A stretch of DNA of 64,000 bases from contig OX419345.1 of NCBI GenBank assembly GCA_948470475.1, forward strand, positions 19,575,239-19,639,238, in the 5' to 3' direction. The stretch comes from Galaxea fascicularis. Lineage: Eukaryota; Cnidaria; Anthozoa; Scleractinia; Euphylliidae. Of the stretch, positions 1 through 11,330 are shown piece by piece. The notes under the pieces were generated by a model. The model was given only the letters and a program-made list of their open reading frames with translations, did not search any database and was not told where the DNA came from. Made by a program: the position numbers and the translations under genes. Position 1 is the first letter of the stretch. Each line of letters opens with the position of its first letter.

Positions 1-783
1 TACAGGGCTGTAGCTAGGTTTCTTGTAACAGGGGAGCATTATTGTGAGTGCCAAAGGCAGGAGCCTTGTGGGGGGATCTGGGGGTATCCTCCCCAAGTAA
101 ATTTTCAAATTTGGAGGCTCCGATACGCTATTGTCAGCACTTGTCATGAGATATGTATCCAAAAAATCGACCTTGAGTAATTGTGAAAAGGCAGGTCCAA
201 CAGGTCCGGGGGTGGGGGGGGGCAGCTGCCCCCCCACCCCCTTCCTTGCCCCCTGCTAGCTACAGCTTTGTAATATAATTATTTTTGAAGTACACATCAA
301 GTAAGGATATGCAAAACTAGCCAAGGATTGCCGTTCTGATGGTATAGCCATTTCTAGGTTTTTCTATCAAAGTAGCAGGGGCTCAAACTTAAAAATTTCC
401 ATGCAAAAACCTAGAACTCACACCATAATGACAGCCCTGCAGTTGTGCAGGTAACTTGTGTAATTACTGCAAATTTAAAAGAAGGCCTGAAAGAAAAAAG
501 TTCAGGCAAGAGCAAGATTCAATCCATGACCTCTGGGATAGTGTTAAGTCTACTGCAGTGCAAGAGAATACCAGAGTTCTACATTATCAACCAAGATATT
601 AATTGATTGAGAACTTGTCATTTTAAGATGCCACAAGTTGGTTTTGATCTTTGAAAATAACCAGTACCTCAGTTTGGAAACAAACTAATGAAAGGATTTG
701 ACAGATATAGAGACTTAAAAAAGGGAAGGAGCAATACCAAAATTGAAGGACTAGTCAAGTTAAACAATATTAGAAACACCTAC
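1..783 (-). other. Intron 1 of the PXMP2-like gene, no coding exon seen
   Basis: This is the 5' part of intron 1 of the PXMP2-like gene. It holds a MITE-like element at 3-270, ending in a G-run and C-run inverted pair near 195-240, and otherwise AT-rich unique-looking sequence. No conserved coding exon was recognised on either strand. Confidence 0.5.
3..270. mobile_element. MITE-like element with GCTGTAGCTAG terminal inverted repeats
   Basis: The left end CAGGGCTGTAGCTAG (3-17) and the reverse complement of the right end, CAAAGCTGTAGCTAG, match at 13 of 15 positions. TA flanks both sides, compatible with a TA target. The interior has a G-run followed by a C-run near 205-245, which would fold back. 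There is no coding capacity. The class is uncertain. Confidence 0.5.
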
Positions 784-995
784 CCATAAGCTGAAAAAGC
801 CACAACTGGTCTGTACTCTAAAGGCACATATTTCTTTCCACGATTCTGGATCCTTTGAGATGCAATATTTCCTAATCCTGCTGTGATAGCACTGTTAAGT
901 AATATTGTAACTGTCAGTGGATTATAATTCCGTACAGGGGTGGGGACTGAAGATGGATACTGAGTGTCTGCAACATGTCTTGCAAATTTAAACAT
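784..995 (-). CDS. PXMP2: PXMP2/Mpv17-family membrane protein, first exon (partial gene)
   Basis: This is the initiator exon of a gene that continues off the left edge. The ATG is at 995 and the frame stays open to a GTAGGT donor (exon end 784, phase 2); reading on meets TAG at 780-782. The encoded 70 residues contain PLTVTILLNSAITAGLGNIA and end in VVAFSAYG. This matches the start of the PXMP2/Mpv17 family: a hydrophobic helix with a small-residue G-L-G-N-x-x-S-Q motif, a basic linker, then a conserved aromatic-Y-G at the next helix. PXMP2 is a peroxisomal membrane channel for small solutes; other members are mitochondrial. I found no second exon in 1-783. The gene is head-to-head with ZNHIT3 (about 1 kb between starts). 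It could instead be another Mpv17 paralogue. Confidence 0.6.
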
Positions 996-2014
996 TGTGT
1001 CGTTTGTTTTAAATGCCTAATAATATATATAATGTGTAAAAACTGTCAGTGGGCAATCCCTTCTGTGGGCCATGCAGTAACACTTGCTTTCTTCTTAATC
1101 ATATTCACTACAGAAACACCTGGGCTAGTCAATTGATAAAAATTGATGACGGAAAATCATTCGATAATTGTGGTTTTGGCTGTGTTTGGGTACGCAATTA
1201 AATGATAAGTTTGTTGAAAAGATGAAGCAATTTTTATTGTTTATGAACAGGGAAGTTGTTATAAGTGTCTCTGCGAGCTCTTTAATACCTTTTGGTGTTT
1301 CCGTTTCGAAAATTGGTACGATAATTCAGTTTCGATAAATTCGATATTTATCAATAAAATCGATAGCCCTAACTCAGAAATCGATAATTATCGATTACTC
1401 AAACCGAACGCTTTTATCGATTTTTATCGATTGTTATCGAATGTTATCGATTATCGATGTTATCGAATGACTACCCTGGGTTAACCAGCATGGACAGTCA
1501 CTGGAAAATGAGATGACCAAGTAGAATTTAATCTAAATTGTGTTTTGCAAGCCTGGTAGATCTCCAATAATAATAACAGTATCAATAATAATTGCAGCAC
1601 TAGAGTGCACTGCAAGGAAACTATAGTTTTTTTTTATTTGCATAGCTAAACTACTGATAATTTTAGATCCCGCTGTAGCTACTGACAACAAGCAAACTTC
1701 GTTGCGCAGACGGCAAAGTTTAATTTTTTCAGATCCGCGTGCATGTCATAAGCCTATGCACTGATTTATGAACATGTGCTCCTACCTTGTAACACTCTTT
1801 GTTAACACAGGGTGCGTCATCAAGCAATAGTTATATCTCGCTAAGAGCTGGGTCAAGAGTCCCTTGGCCTTCTTTTCGTCTGCGTTCTTCTCTCCGGAAG
1901 CCGCCATTTTGCTATGATTCCCGTGAACGTGGAGACATGGGAGGGAGTCTCTTTAAATTAGAACCCAGGCTATTTCAATTGAGTCCATTTTTTGTCGTAA
2001 ACCACGTTTTTGCA
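996..2014. other. Divergent intergenic region between PXMP2-like and ZNHIT3
   Basis: About 1 kb separates two divergent start codons, so both promoters should lie here. The main visible structure is a run of degenerate TTATCGA/ATCGAT units at about 1326-1470. An in-frame upstream ATG at 1937 would add 26 residues to ZNHIT3; I prefer the ATG at 2015 because it leaves a normal short leader before the HIT finger. No TATA box was assigned. Confidence 0.5.
1326..1470. repeat. Degenerate TTATCGA / ATCGAT repeat tract
   Basis: Roughly a dozen copies of TATCGA or ATCGAT with variable spacing occur in 145 bases. They read similarly on both strands because ATCGAT is palindromic. The tract may be a decayed simple repeat or an array of short protein-binding sites. 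Confidence 0.6.
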
Positions 2015-4684
2015 ATGAAGAAGAAGCAGCAGATTGACCAGGAAACAAACAGCTGTGAAGTCTGTAGAAGTGCTTCCCATAAATACAAATGTCCATCTTG
2101 CAACACGAAGTAGTAAGTTTGATAGGTGTGCATATTTGTAACAGTGTAAACTCCAATGTATTCATTGCTGTTCAAGCTTTAGATTGTCACGTTCTTCTAA
2201 CTACCAACTCTCTGTTGATAGCTGCTCTCTTTGCTGCTTCAAGAAACATAAAGGTATGGATGAAGATGTCTTATCTGAAGGAGTTTCAGAACTTTTTCCA
2301 TACAGCCCCATACATTAATTATACATGCATTTTGTGACTCAAACTCTACTTGTTTTTGGAATAGGGTTTATAGTATGATGACAGTTATGCGTGTATGTTA
2401 TTAATGTATAAGGGTGTGTAGAAATCTTTCTGGCAGCATATGAGAATACTGGGAAAGATTTCCACACAGCCCCATCGTTAATTATGCATGCATTTTGTGA
2501 CTCAAACTGTATTTGTTTTTGGAACAGGGTTAGTATGACAGTGAGGAATGTATAATAATGTATGGGGCTGTGTGGAAATCTTTCAAGCAGCATCACAACC
2601 CCACGTAAATATTTTTAAGCATGCATTTTGTGACAGGCTGACGTTGCAAAAAAAAAATTGACTTTAGACTGTTGATCCTCTTTGTTACTACAGTATACAT
2701 GTAAGTGACAGTCCGATTGGATGTACATTCAGCCAGTTGACAGATAGAATCACATTTTTCAGTAGGGAAATGTCACCTGGGGGGAAAGGAAACATCACTG
2801 AAGAAATTTTCAGGGGAGAGTCAATCAGATTAGGTGGGTTGGGCAGGGAGTTGGCGAAGAAGAAAAAATCTCCAGAGGTTGGCATCTCTGTAAATGATAG
2901 CGGTAATGATTGATGTAGGGATGATCTCTGAAAAGCTCTAACATGCTTGCTGAGATCATGCTGATACTTACTTATGCAGTTGTTAAATCAAGTGATTTAT
3001 ATAAGGGAAAGTGAATAAAGTTGATTGATTGATTGATTGATCACAGTTGGGAAGTGTTCAGTGATAATGGTGCAATACCAGTAACTGTATACACAACCTC
3101 TGATGATTGACCTTCAGAGAAAGCAGAAGGAGATTAAACACTTAGTTAATCAGTACATTTTACCCTCAAATGTTACCTATAACTGCAAGTGCATTCCTAG
3201 AACTGGGCACTTATTTGTCAACTGTAGAGATGAAGTTTGAAGTTTGGCAGATTTGTAGTGACATAAACTGAAGATTTCTTCACAGGCTCTCAGATGTCAT
3301 AAATTTAACAATAAGACACTCTTAAACCAAATTTTAATTTGTATGTTATTTTTGAATTTGTACAAAGATGAAATATGTGAAAGAGAAACTAACAGAAGAA
3401 AAGAACAGAAAGACAAAATTGAGACGAGTTCAAGAGAGGAAACAGATTTAAAGAAAGGTTACATTTTGTCTCATTCCTTTAATTAAGTAAATTAATTTGT
3501 AATATATGTATAATTGAAGGAGTGCGTGGAATAAGGCCCTTAGTCACTTTTGATGTAATGTCAAATTCCCCTTGTCATTCACAAGTTCACACAAGGAAAT
3601 TTGAAAGGAGAATCTGGCAATTTATCAGACATCACTTAGGGCTTTTTTCCAGGCACCCCTTCAGTTGCTCCAAGTATGATTATGATATATTGTAAGTTTG
3701 TTGTTATAATGATTATTATGTATATAAAAATAGTTCAAACAATAATAAATGGTGTTACATACCATTTTGCAGATGCAGAGGAAGGTGAAATCACTGATAA
3801 TAGTGCAGGTGAAGAATCAGATGATGAGGACAGAGTTAGTAGACATTTGCTTGAAAAATTAGGTAAATTGATTTTCAAGTCATTTAACTTCAGTGATCAT
3901 AACTTCATTGTGCCACTCAAGATCATATTCCTTAGCTTCCATTGTGTTATGCAGTCCTATTTTCTGGTCTATGAACATTAATTGTGTGGCTTGATTGAAA
4001 CCATGATTTGAGAATGGAACAGTTCCTTTGTTATTTAACTGTCGTGAGTTAAGTGGTCGTGGTTTTGTTTGTTTTGATAGCTTATTCAGTTATGAATAGT
4101 TTGAACATTGTTCAAGTCTAGAATTTCTAGGTATCCATTTTAAGTTCTCATCAGCGCCAGTCTCACTTACCTCTGGTTCTTTCAACCTAGAGAGACTCAC
4201 TCCTCAGGTATAATCTGCCTTCTTTACTTTGATTGTATTTTAAACCTTTTTCTTTATTTGCAGTCATGTTTGGTGCAGGGTTGGTAACTTTAAATTAACT
4301 AGGGTTAATGGGGCTGGTTAGGCCCCCAGCAATACTTGCCTACACCCTTTTTAATTTTTGTTTTAGAATCTTGTTTTTACTCTGTAAATAGACTCTCTCT
4401 TGTGGCTTGATTGCTTAACTTCTTCCATCAACAATCAAACATTCTCCTTATTGGTCAAATCTTATGAGTCACAAATTAATCTTCATCCTTCTGTTTTAGG
4501 ACTTTCACAAGAACTCCATGGCATGCTTCAAAATAAGCACTTGCGAGAAATGATGAAAGAAATTGACTCTTCAGAAGACCCTGGGAAAATTCTGGTTAAA
4601 GCAATGCAGATTCCCATATTTACAGAATTTGTTGATGAATGTTTAAGAATTGTTGATGAAGATGAACTCGAAATGGAACATTGA
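2015..4684 (+). CDS. ZNHIT3: Zinc finger HIT domain-containing protein 3, complete
   Basis: Five exons: 2015-2112, 2222-2253, 3368-3457, 3773-3862, 4500-4684. Every junction is GT-AG, phases join, and the product is 164 residues (human ZNHIT3 155). The N-terminus is a complete HIT zinc finger: Cys14, Cys17, Cys26, Cys29, Cys34, Cys38, His42 and Cys47, with the C-x2-C, C-x2-C, C-x3-C-x3-H-x4-C spacing of the family. Exon 4 gives the acidic SDDEDRVS segment and exon 5 the C-terminal helical region (LREMMKEID, PIFTEFVDECLRIV) typical of ZNHIT3. In other eukaryotes ZNHIT3 (yeast Hit1) binds NUFIP1 and acts in box C/D snoRNP assembly in the nucleus. The donor of exon 3 (GTTACA) is weak. Identity is firm from motif and length. 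Confidence 0.93.
2289..2430. mobile_element. Diverged copy of the GAAAGATTTCC foldback MITE
   Basis: This older copy lies directly upstream of the better preserved element at 2453-2584 and shares its interior (CATTTTGTGACTCAAACT and the TTTTTGGAA-AGGGTT stretch). Its ends, near TTTTTCCATACAGCCCC and GTGTAGAAATCTTTC, are decayed. It sits in intron 2 of ZNHIT3. Confidence 0.65.
2453..2584. mobile_element. MITE with perfect 23-bp terminal inverted repeats
   Basis: The first 23 bases (beginning GAAAGATTTCCACACAGCCC) are the exact reverse complement of the last 23. The element is 132 bp and non-coding. A second copy abuts it (2289-2430) and a third is in SSRP1 intron 14 (about 32486-32620), so it is a dispersed family. 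No clear target duplication is visible. Confidence 0.8.
3021..3040 (+). repeat. (TTGA)n tail, probably a LINE 3' end
   Basis: Five TTGA units follow GTGAATAAAG. An AATAAA-like signal running into a TTGA repeat also occurs at 21043-21074 and is how CR1/L2-type LINE 3' ends look. No coding remnant was recognised upstream. Confidence 0.5.
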
Positions 4685-6080
4685 GCTTTTTTAGCTTCCT
4701 GGGAAAACACAGTCAATCGTTTGGAGTCTCTCACCAGCAAGATTGCAGCATACAGTCCACTGTGAGCATGTCAACACCAGAAATAGAATGAACAAAACAA
4801 TCCCAGTCAACTTGTGAATACACCAGAAAAATTAAATGATCAGTTGTTTGTTTGTCTTTGTAACTAGGCATCACTTGATTGGTACAATAGTAATTCACTG
4901 TAAGCCTTGCTTGAGACTCAGAACTGGAAAAGTTTAAAATTAAGAGATCCTCACAAAAAATGCTCTTATCAACTGCCCCTACTTGAAGTCAGCATTACTT
5001 GCAAGCTTCAGCAGTGCAATAGAATTCAGATTATAAGGGTACTGAGTTTCTTGTGCAAAAGCTAATCTTCGTTCCAAAACAAGAGTCACTTTGGAGCAGT
5101 TTTGATTGTAAGATGAATATTCTCTTTCTCCTTTAGAAAACTAATTACTGAAATTGACAAGTCACACAAGTTTTATGATAACAAGTTCTATTGAATTGCC
5201 ATCTATTTCTTTTTTAGTCAATGCTCATCGTCAGTTAACAAAAATGTATGGTTAGATAATATTTACTAGATAGAACTTGACTGACTCAATCATTTGCCTC
5301 ACTAATTTGTCATTTATTTTCACACTTGCATTCAGCACAACAGCAACTTGTAAAAGCTTTGAGGGATGGTGAATGGTTCTTCAAAAAATACGTGTCTCGC
5401 AGAATTTTTGTCAAATTTTACTGGTCTCACATCTCAATTTTTTAACAACATAGTCTCATCTCACTTTCTTTTGCAAGGCTAAGAACATCTTGGGTCCACA
5501 GAAATGTTATATAAGTCTCACTGTCTCTCAAAGTCTTGGATTTACCATTCACCATCCCTAAAATGGATCTAACAATTTAATATTGCTCTCTACAATCATA
5601 TGTTTCTAACACAAAGGGCAAAATTTTCTTTAAATGGTCAAGCATTAATTTATTAATAATATTCAAGTCTGAGAATTGATTACAAGTACACAAAATTAAG
5701 AAACGAACTTAATATAGTATAAGAAGAATCTATATTTTTCTGCATGAGATCTTACTGATGAATGATATATCACATGTATTAGTGTACTTCAAGTATTTTC
5801 AGAGAACTAGAGATAGTTACCACATATGGATCTAAAAAGTATCACAGCAAATTGCAAAAAACACAATAGTGGATCACAACCTATATAAGAAAAAAGCATA
5901 GTAACTATTTTAATAGAACTTCTGGACATTTACTGCACAAAATATTCCCCAGTAGTTAGAGTGTAACAAAAGGCACGAACAGGAAATACCATGTAACTAT
6001 ACCGGTAGGTAGTATTGGTGATTTTGAAAATGCAATTTGGAAAAAAAATGTCAGATGCTATTTAGGCGAATAGCTCAGTG
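4685..6080. other. Intergenic, between convergent ZNHIT3 and SRPBCC-like gene
   Basis: The 3' ends of two convergent genes face each other here. The sequence is AT-rich with ATTAAA near 4830 as a possible ZNHIT3 polyadenylation signal. No repeats with clear ends and no coding exons were recognised. Confidence 0.4.
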
Positions 6081-7845
6081 TCATTTTTGGGTTGTGGAGA
6101 GGTCTTCAAAATGTTGCCTAATTTTGTGCAATAGATCAGCATGAGCAGCTAGAGCTACCCCTTTTGAAACTCTTGCCAAAATTTGAGGAGCAGTGAATGA
6201 AGGATAATGTTCTAACAAAGTTCCATTTTCATAATCAGACAGGAGATACCTTTGTTTGACCTGAATAATTCCACCCATCACATTTGCTGTGTTTTGTATT
6301 ATGGCATTTTCCTTTACTTCCTTTGTAGTCACTGGAAATGAGAGGAGGATTTCGTAGAATCCAAATAAAGCAACCTTTTCTTGAATGTCAAACTGAATGG
6401 TCTTGCGTCCAACATCATCTTGTGATCTAATAACATTCTTAATGTCAGTGCTGAAATAGGGAGATCAAAATAGTTTAACACACTGTTGTCTGTCTTGTAA
6501 CTTCAGATTGGAAGGAGAATCCATTGAAATGTGTCTGTGTATAATACAGTGAGTCAGATTGGTTGAATGTTGTTGTGCAAATCCAAAAACTGTGAACACC
6601 TTGATTTTGATATTTCCCATTGTGCAGCAACTAATCAGAATTAAGCGACATGAAACCACAAACAAATAATATTACTGTTTGCAGTTTAGTTTTCTTGCAT
6701 GTGATTGGTTTTTTACTTGAAACACAATAACATTCTATAAATATTTCTGGTATTACAGTTTTCATATTTTCACAGTAAAGATTGAGATGGGTATACAAAA
6801 TGAATTGTGTCGCCTAATAATAATCTGTCAAATAACAAAATAAGTATGTGTACGTTCTGAAGTAGTAGAATGTGAAGGTGCATGACACCTTCAGCTGTAG
6901 GTGTTGGTGTCATGTTTCTGGGTGGGGAAGGGGGGGACTAGGGGCATGCTCCCCCACAAAATTTGAGAAGACGTGTTTTCCTTTATTCTGAGCAGAATTT
7001 CCACTTTAGGGTAGAAGGGAGGGAGACAGCTAGGAGAACTGTGTCTTTATTTTTGTTCTTCTCCAACCTATACCCTACCACCACTCAATTTGGGTTGAAT
7101 TATAGCTGTGGTGCTTGAGCAATACAGGGTTTAAAATTTGTAGGCTTCACTGTGGAGGCTGAAGCCAGTGGCCAAACTCAGAGGCCTCGGCCAGTCTACG
7201 TACAGGAGTCTACGTACGTCTACTCCTTCCTCTTTAGAACCTTAGCTGCCAGGGTGCATTTCAGTGCATTCGGTGTTTAACACGCCGAAGATCTTCGGCG
7301 TGGGTTTTAAAATTTTGCGGCGTACTGGCGTGTAAGCGTTTTGCGCCGGGTGATGAAAGCACAAGTAATTATTGGTGTAATGTGGCTTGCACATTTATAC
7401 CTCCTGGCGTGGAATTTTAAAACCCTTGGCGTATCTTCAGCGTGGAGGACGTGGAGGTTATGCGGAATGCACCCTGGCTTAGCTAAACATGATAAGCGAT
7501 TGCCAGGCAGTTCTCTTTTACAGGTGACATTCCACAGGTAAAAGAGGCCTGTCGATGCATCACTTATCCCTAAGAACCAACTTGGTGTCTAGTTATAGTC
7601 TGCGAGTTGTTGGGTCTTGGAATCGCAGTTTCCAGGGACACCCAACTAACACTTTTAACTCACCAAAGCGGATGAACTTTCAAATAGAATTCAGGATTAT
7701 CTAGCAGGTTCTGAAACAAATCAGAACGTTTGGTAGGAATGACTATCTTCAATGAGAACTCTGCTGTAACGAATGTGAGCTCCTGCCAAGTGAGATAAGC
7801 AAGAACTGCCGCTACACAAGACAACAAAAATATCCTAACTGCCAT
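6081..7845 (-). CDS. Small membrane-anchored protein, probable START/SRPBCC-like fold
   Basis: Two exons: 7845-7664 and 6450-6081, joined in phase 2 (GTGAGT donor, TTTCAG acceptor), giving 183 residues. Residues 1-20 form a hydrophobic anchor or signal peptide (IFLLSCVAAVLAYLTW). The rest reads as a single compact domain: an opening strand (AEFSLKIVIPTKRSDLFQNL), LLDNPEFYLKVHPL, a central strand-rich part (KTIQFDIQEKVALF), then VKQRYLL and YENGTLLEHYPSF, and a long final helix (VALAAHADLLHKIRQHFEDL). The order strand, helix, 'H-P' loop, strands, C-terminal helix resembles the SRPBCC ligand-binding fold, but this is fold inference; I do not recognise a named family. An in-frame ATG at 7872 would add nine residues. 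The only intron holds a hAT-like MITE. Confidence 0.65.
7249..7476. mobile_element. hAT-like MITE with 8-bp target duplication
   Basis: The ends are CCAGGGTGCATT and its inverted copy (12 bp perfect), and the element is 228 bp. The flanks CTTAGCTG (7241-7248) and CTTAGCTA (7477-7484) match at 7 of 8 positions, as expected of a hAT target duplication. An inner palindrome CGCCGAAGATCTTCGGCG lies near 7293. It sits inside the intron of the SRPBCC-like gene. No transposase is present. Confidence 0.75.
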
Positions 7846-9856
7846 TTTGCTTGGTGATGAAGCGATTCCCACCTTCGCGTGACGGTCACGCGTGGGGAGA
7901 GCTTAAACAAAGGAGGACGGCAACGACAAACAATCGCTCTGCAAGTGCGTTTTACATTATGGGACTTTTCTTTGCCGTCCTCTGCAAAACTAACGCGAAC
8001 AATCTGATTTGATTTCGACATTGGCTGTCCAGACCTCAAGCCACAAAGTGAATTTACGTTTCCATGTACGTGATAAGTTTCTGAGCAGCCAGTTTATGTC
8101 ACGCACTGTAAAAGAATTCTGAAATTCAAGCCAGTGTGTTTTTAATTGGCTTTTCAGATGAAGGTATCTGTTTACTTTTCAATTTTCCTTTTTTTTTTAT
8201 GGCGTTAGGTGAAATGGCCGGAAAGGCGTCCACGCTCGCTGGCGACTATAACAGTGATGCAATTCATTAATTGGCTTCCTTCTAAATATCTAATTCGGGG
8301 TATTGAAGTTTAGTTCCGTTGGTCATTGAGGAGATAAAGATTCCGTGACAAGACCAATTCCAATCACCCGTGTCGTCATGCAAAAAGCCCATTGTTGGAG
8401 GATGCCGCAGTGGTTGCGTTCGGACAGAAGAAATATGGAAACAAAGGCCGTTAGGCTGGGAAGGGGTTTGTAGCTTAGGAGGAGAATGCCGATAAAGTGT
8501 GGAGGCATAACGAATGAACCGCGAAAATTGGGCAAAAACTGTGTAATGTGGCTCAAACTGGTCAGGGATATGTATGTTCTCTTCTGGCCTCTGGAGCCAG
8601 GGTAAAACTGGACTGGACTGGTAAAACAAACCCAACTCTCAGAGTGCACCCCAGAAAAAAGTGCAAAGATTGTGTATAGTAAAAATGATTTGAAAAACTC
8701 AAACCAATTTGAACTCAAAAAGACCAACAGAAATTTTCATTCCTTAAAAGCGTAACCATATGAGATCGGCCACGACATAGTTCATGGTCACACAGACGTC
8801 ATCATTTACACGCAAGTCATAATAAGAATCACTCCTCATTCGTTTGTTAATCAATCGCAGAATTTTCATGCCCACCTCCAATGTACATGTTCAAACAGTT
8901 CACTTTCCGAGCACCCGTGAAAACACAAAATAACCCATCCCATACGGATGTACAAAACGAGAAGCATTTTCCAAGTGAATAGATTCAGATCAAGCAGCAA
9001 ATTTTCACTGACGGATGAGTCACCATTGTCCAAAATTGACCATAAAGAGTCGCAATAGGTTTAAGAGAGAGGTGTACGTGAATTGGAGTGGAATTGTGAG
9101 GAGTTTAAAGAAGGGATTGTAGTTTGTAGAAATGTTTAGAAACACCACCAGACAGTTGACACCCCACAAGGGCAACGCAGGGTGCTAGGGAACTGTTTTG
9201 GTGACCGTTTACTAATTTCTTACTTCAAATTCCAATTTTAAACCTTCATTAAATCTTCAATATTTCCTAATTCTCTACCTTTAACTAATCCTTTGAGAAA
9301 AATTATCTCTTCCTAAATATATCCAAAAATCCCCCAAAAATTCATAAAATATCCCACAAACGGGATAAGCAGAGGGATTTTGGATTGCTTGAAACGCGAA
9401 CGAGTTATTAAAAAAACTACGTTCAGGTGTACCCCCCTTCCCTTAAATTTACACTAGCAAATAAAATACCAGGCTGGGTGCCTTAGCAACGGAGCCAAGT
9501 GGAAACGGGTTAGTAAATTTAAACCCCAAGCACCCGGTCTAAGGCGAGTCTGTTAGGAAGGTTTGCCTCTCGCGTTTACGCTATGTTATCAATAAGGACA
9601 TGACATTCTTCAAATGAAAACAACTTTTAATGATAACTTTATTTTATGCATTAAACTTAAATTCCTAGCCTGTGTTTTATGATTATGATTATTATTATCT
9701 CCTCCCTCTATTTAATGCCATTTACATATACGTTTTGATAGTCGAAGGATCTGAAAACGAAATTTTCCACTTAATTTGCTACATTTAAAACTCTGCCCAC
9801 TAAATAAATATATTGAAATCTAGGCAAACTATTTACAAATGTACGTTTGGCAAATA

Positions 9857-10298
9857 CAGTCGAACCTGTATTAAGCGGCACCGTATTAAGCGGTCAGTTG
9901 CTAAAGTCCCAAAAATGTCTTCCCTTAATTTCTGTAGTTTTTACCTCTATTAGGCGGTCACCTTTATTAGGCGGTCGCGGCCACCTTCTACTAGGTCCCA
10001 ACGGGCTGTTTCTATTGTCTTGACCTGCATTAAATGGTCACTTTGTAAACAAACATCACTCAGGTGACAAAATAGCCTGCCAGGTAAGAGAATCCCGTGA
10101 TTATTTTCACAAATCTTTTAAATTGGTGGAAATTGACGTTTATATTTTGCCTGGTCTCAATTAGTGATGAATGTGATATATAAAATGGCGTCCTCCTCGC
10201 TCTCCTGTTTTCTGATCAACCTGTATTAAGCGGCCGCCCTGTATTTAGCGGTCATTTCGCCAACCCCCAAGGGTGACCGCTAAATACAGGCTCGACTG
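9857..10298. mobile_element. Pogo/Tigger-like MITE, TA flanked
   Basis: The left end CAGTCGAACCTGTATTAAGC and the inverted right end (CAGTCGAGCCTGTATTTAGC) are near identical, and TA flanks each side. The interior repeats the motif TATTAAGCGGTC several times. A second, more decayed member is at 56963-57274. It is 442 bp and non-coding. The TA target and CAGT start suggest the mariner/pogo group. Confidence 0.75.
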
Positions 10299-10316
10299 TA
10301 ATCCTCTTTGCATGCA

Positions 10317-10511
10317 AGGGCGGATCCAGAAAATCTAGAAAGCGGGGGGCCAAAAAAAACTAAAACTTAAGTAAAAAAGCCTGATGCACAATACCACTCG
10401 AAAGATGCTTGTTACAGACACTTTAAAAATACAGGGAAAAAAGGGGGAACCGCAGCCCCCTTTCTCCCCCCGCCCCCCTTCCCCCACCTTCCCCTCCCTA
10501 AATCCGCTCCT
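10317..10511. mobile_element. Short non-coding element with GGGCGGATCCAG-type ends
   Basis: The left end AGGGCGGATCCAG and the inverted right end AGGAGCGGATTTAG are similar. The interior carries a G-run and a long C-rich block (10450-10495). The bounds are approximate. Confidence 0.4.
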
Positions 10512-11330
10512 GCCGGCATATTAAATTCTGACTGAAAGATAATGGATAGCTCTAATTGCTTTCTCTCAAAGACAAGAAAGGAAGATACTATTGGAAAAAA
10601 ACATCAATCACATGTTCCCTTTTATTGCATTCGGAAAGAAAAAAGGGCGAAAAGACAGACAGACGGCAGATGGCAGATGGCGAGCGGACGGACAGAAAGA
10701 AGGGAGGAAGAAAGACGACTTCTCGAAGGCACAACTTTTCGACCAACAGCATTTTTTTTTTCGATTTTTTTTTCATCCCCATGATTAATTAATCTTTCCT
10801 TCGTTCTTAGCTACAATCGAAAACTACCATTAAGTCTAACGGAAGATTATGTCCATGTCGCAAATATATACATAAATTTGAGTCTTATTTTTACAGACAG
10901 CTTGCTTGTTCCCGACTTAGAAAACAAACAGATGTTTTCGGGGGCTTGAAACTCTCAGTGTTTTGTGGCAAGTTACTAAACATGTTCAACATAAGCGAGC
11001 TTGCAAGAGTGGTCAAAACGAGCCCAATGACTGTACCCAAACAGATCTCTTTCTATCCACTGCTTACAACCTGTAATTTTTTTCCCATTTCAAGGGACCA
11101 AGTCTCTTCTGCCTGCTGGTACCACAATTGACATATCCAGCAGTCTCTTCTGACTCCAGTATAACACATGAAGCACAGCTGCAAAATTCAAACCCAAAAC
11201 AGAGAGCAGAACTTTGTCTTCACCATTTCAGATGGTAATTAATGAGGGTTTATATTAAATCGATAGCCATATTTCTCCAACTCGTTCACGTTTGTAGGTT
11301 TTTTGAGCATTGTACAGTGTTCTGTGCGTG

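Larger units (their letters stand above)
7846..11330. other. Intergenic region between the SRPBCC-like gene and SPPL3
   Basis: About 3.5 kb with no recognised gene. It holds the probable promoter of the SRPBCC-like gene (7850-8100), AT-rich sequence at 9200-9400, a pogo-like MITE (9857-10298) and a G/C-run element (about 10317-10511). Open frames at 8282-8727 show no family resemblance or splice-consistent extension. The SPPL3 3' UTR should begin at 11330 and run leftward. Confidence 0.5.

Noticed and set aside
7812..8039. Minus-strand frame starting MRSGQPMSKSNQ overlapping exon 1 of the SRPBCC-like gene
   Set aside because: It is in another frame from the domain that continues through the splice junction, and ends without a usable donor.
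8282..8727. Two overlapping minus-strand frames of 117 and 134 codons
   Set aside because: They overlap in different frames, resemble no family, and no neighbouring exon joins them.
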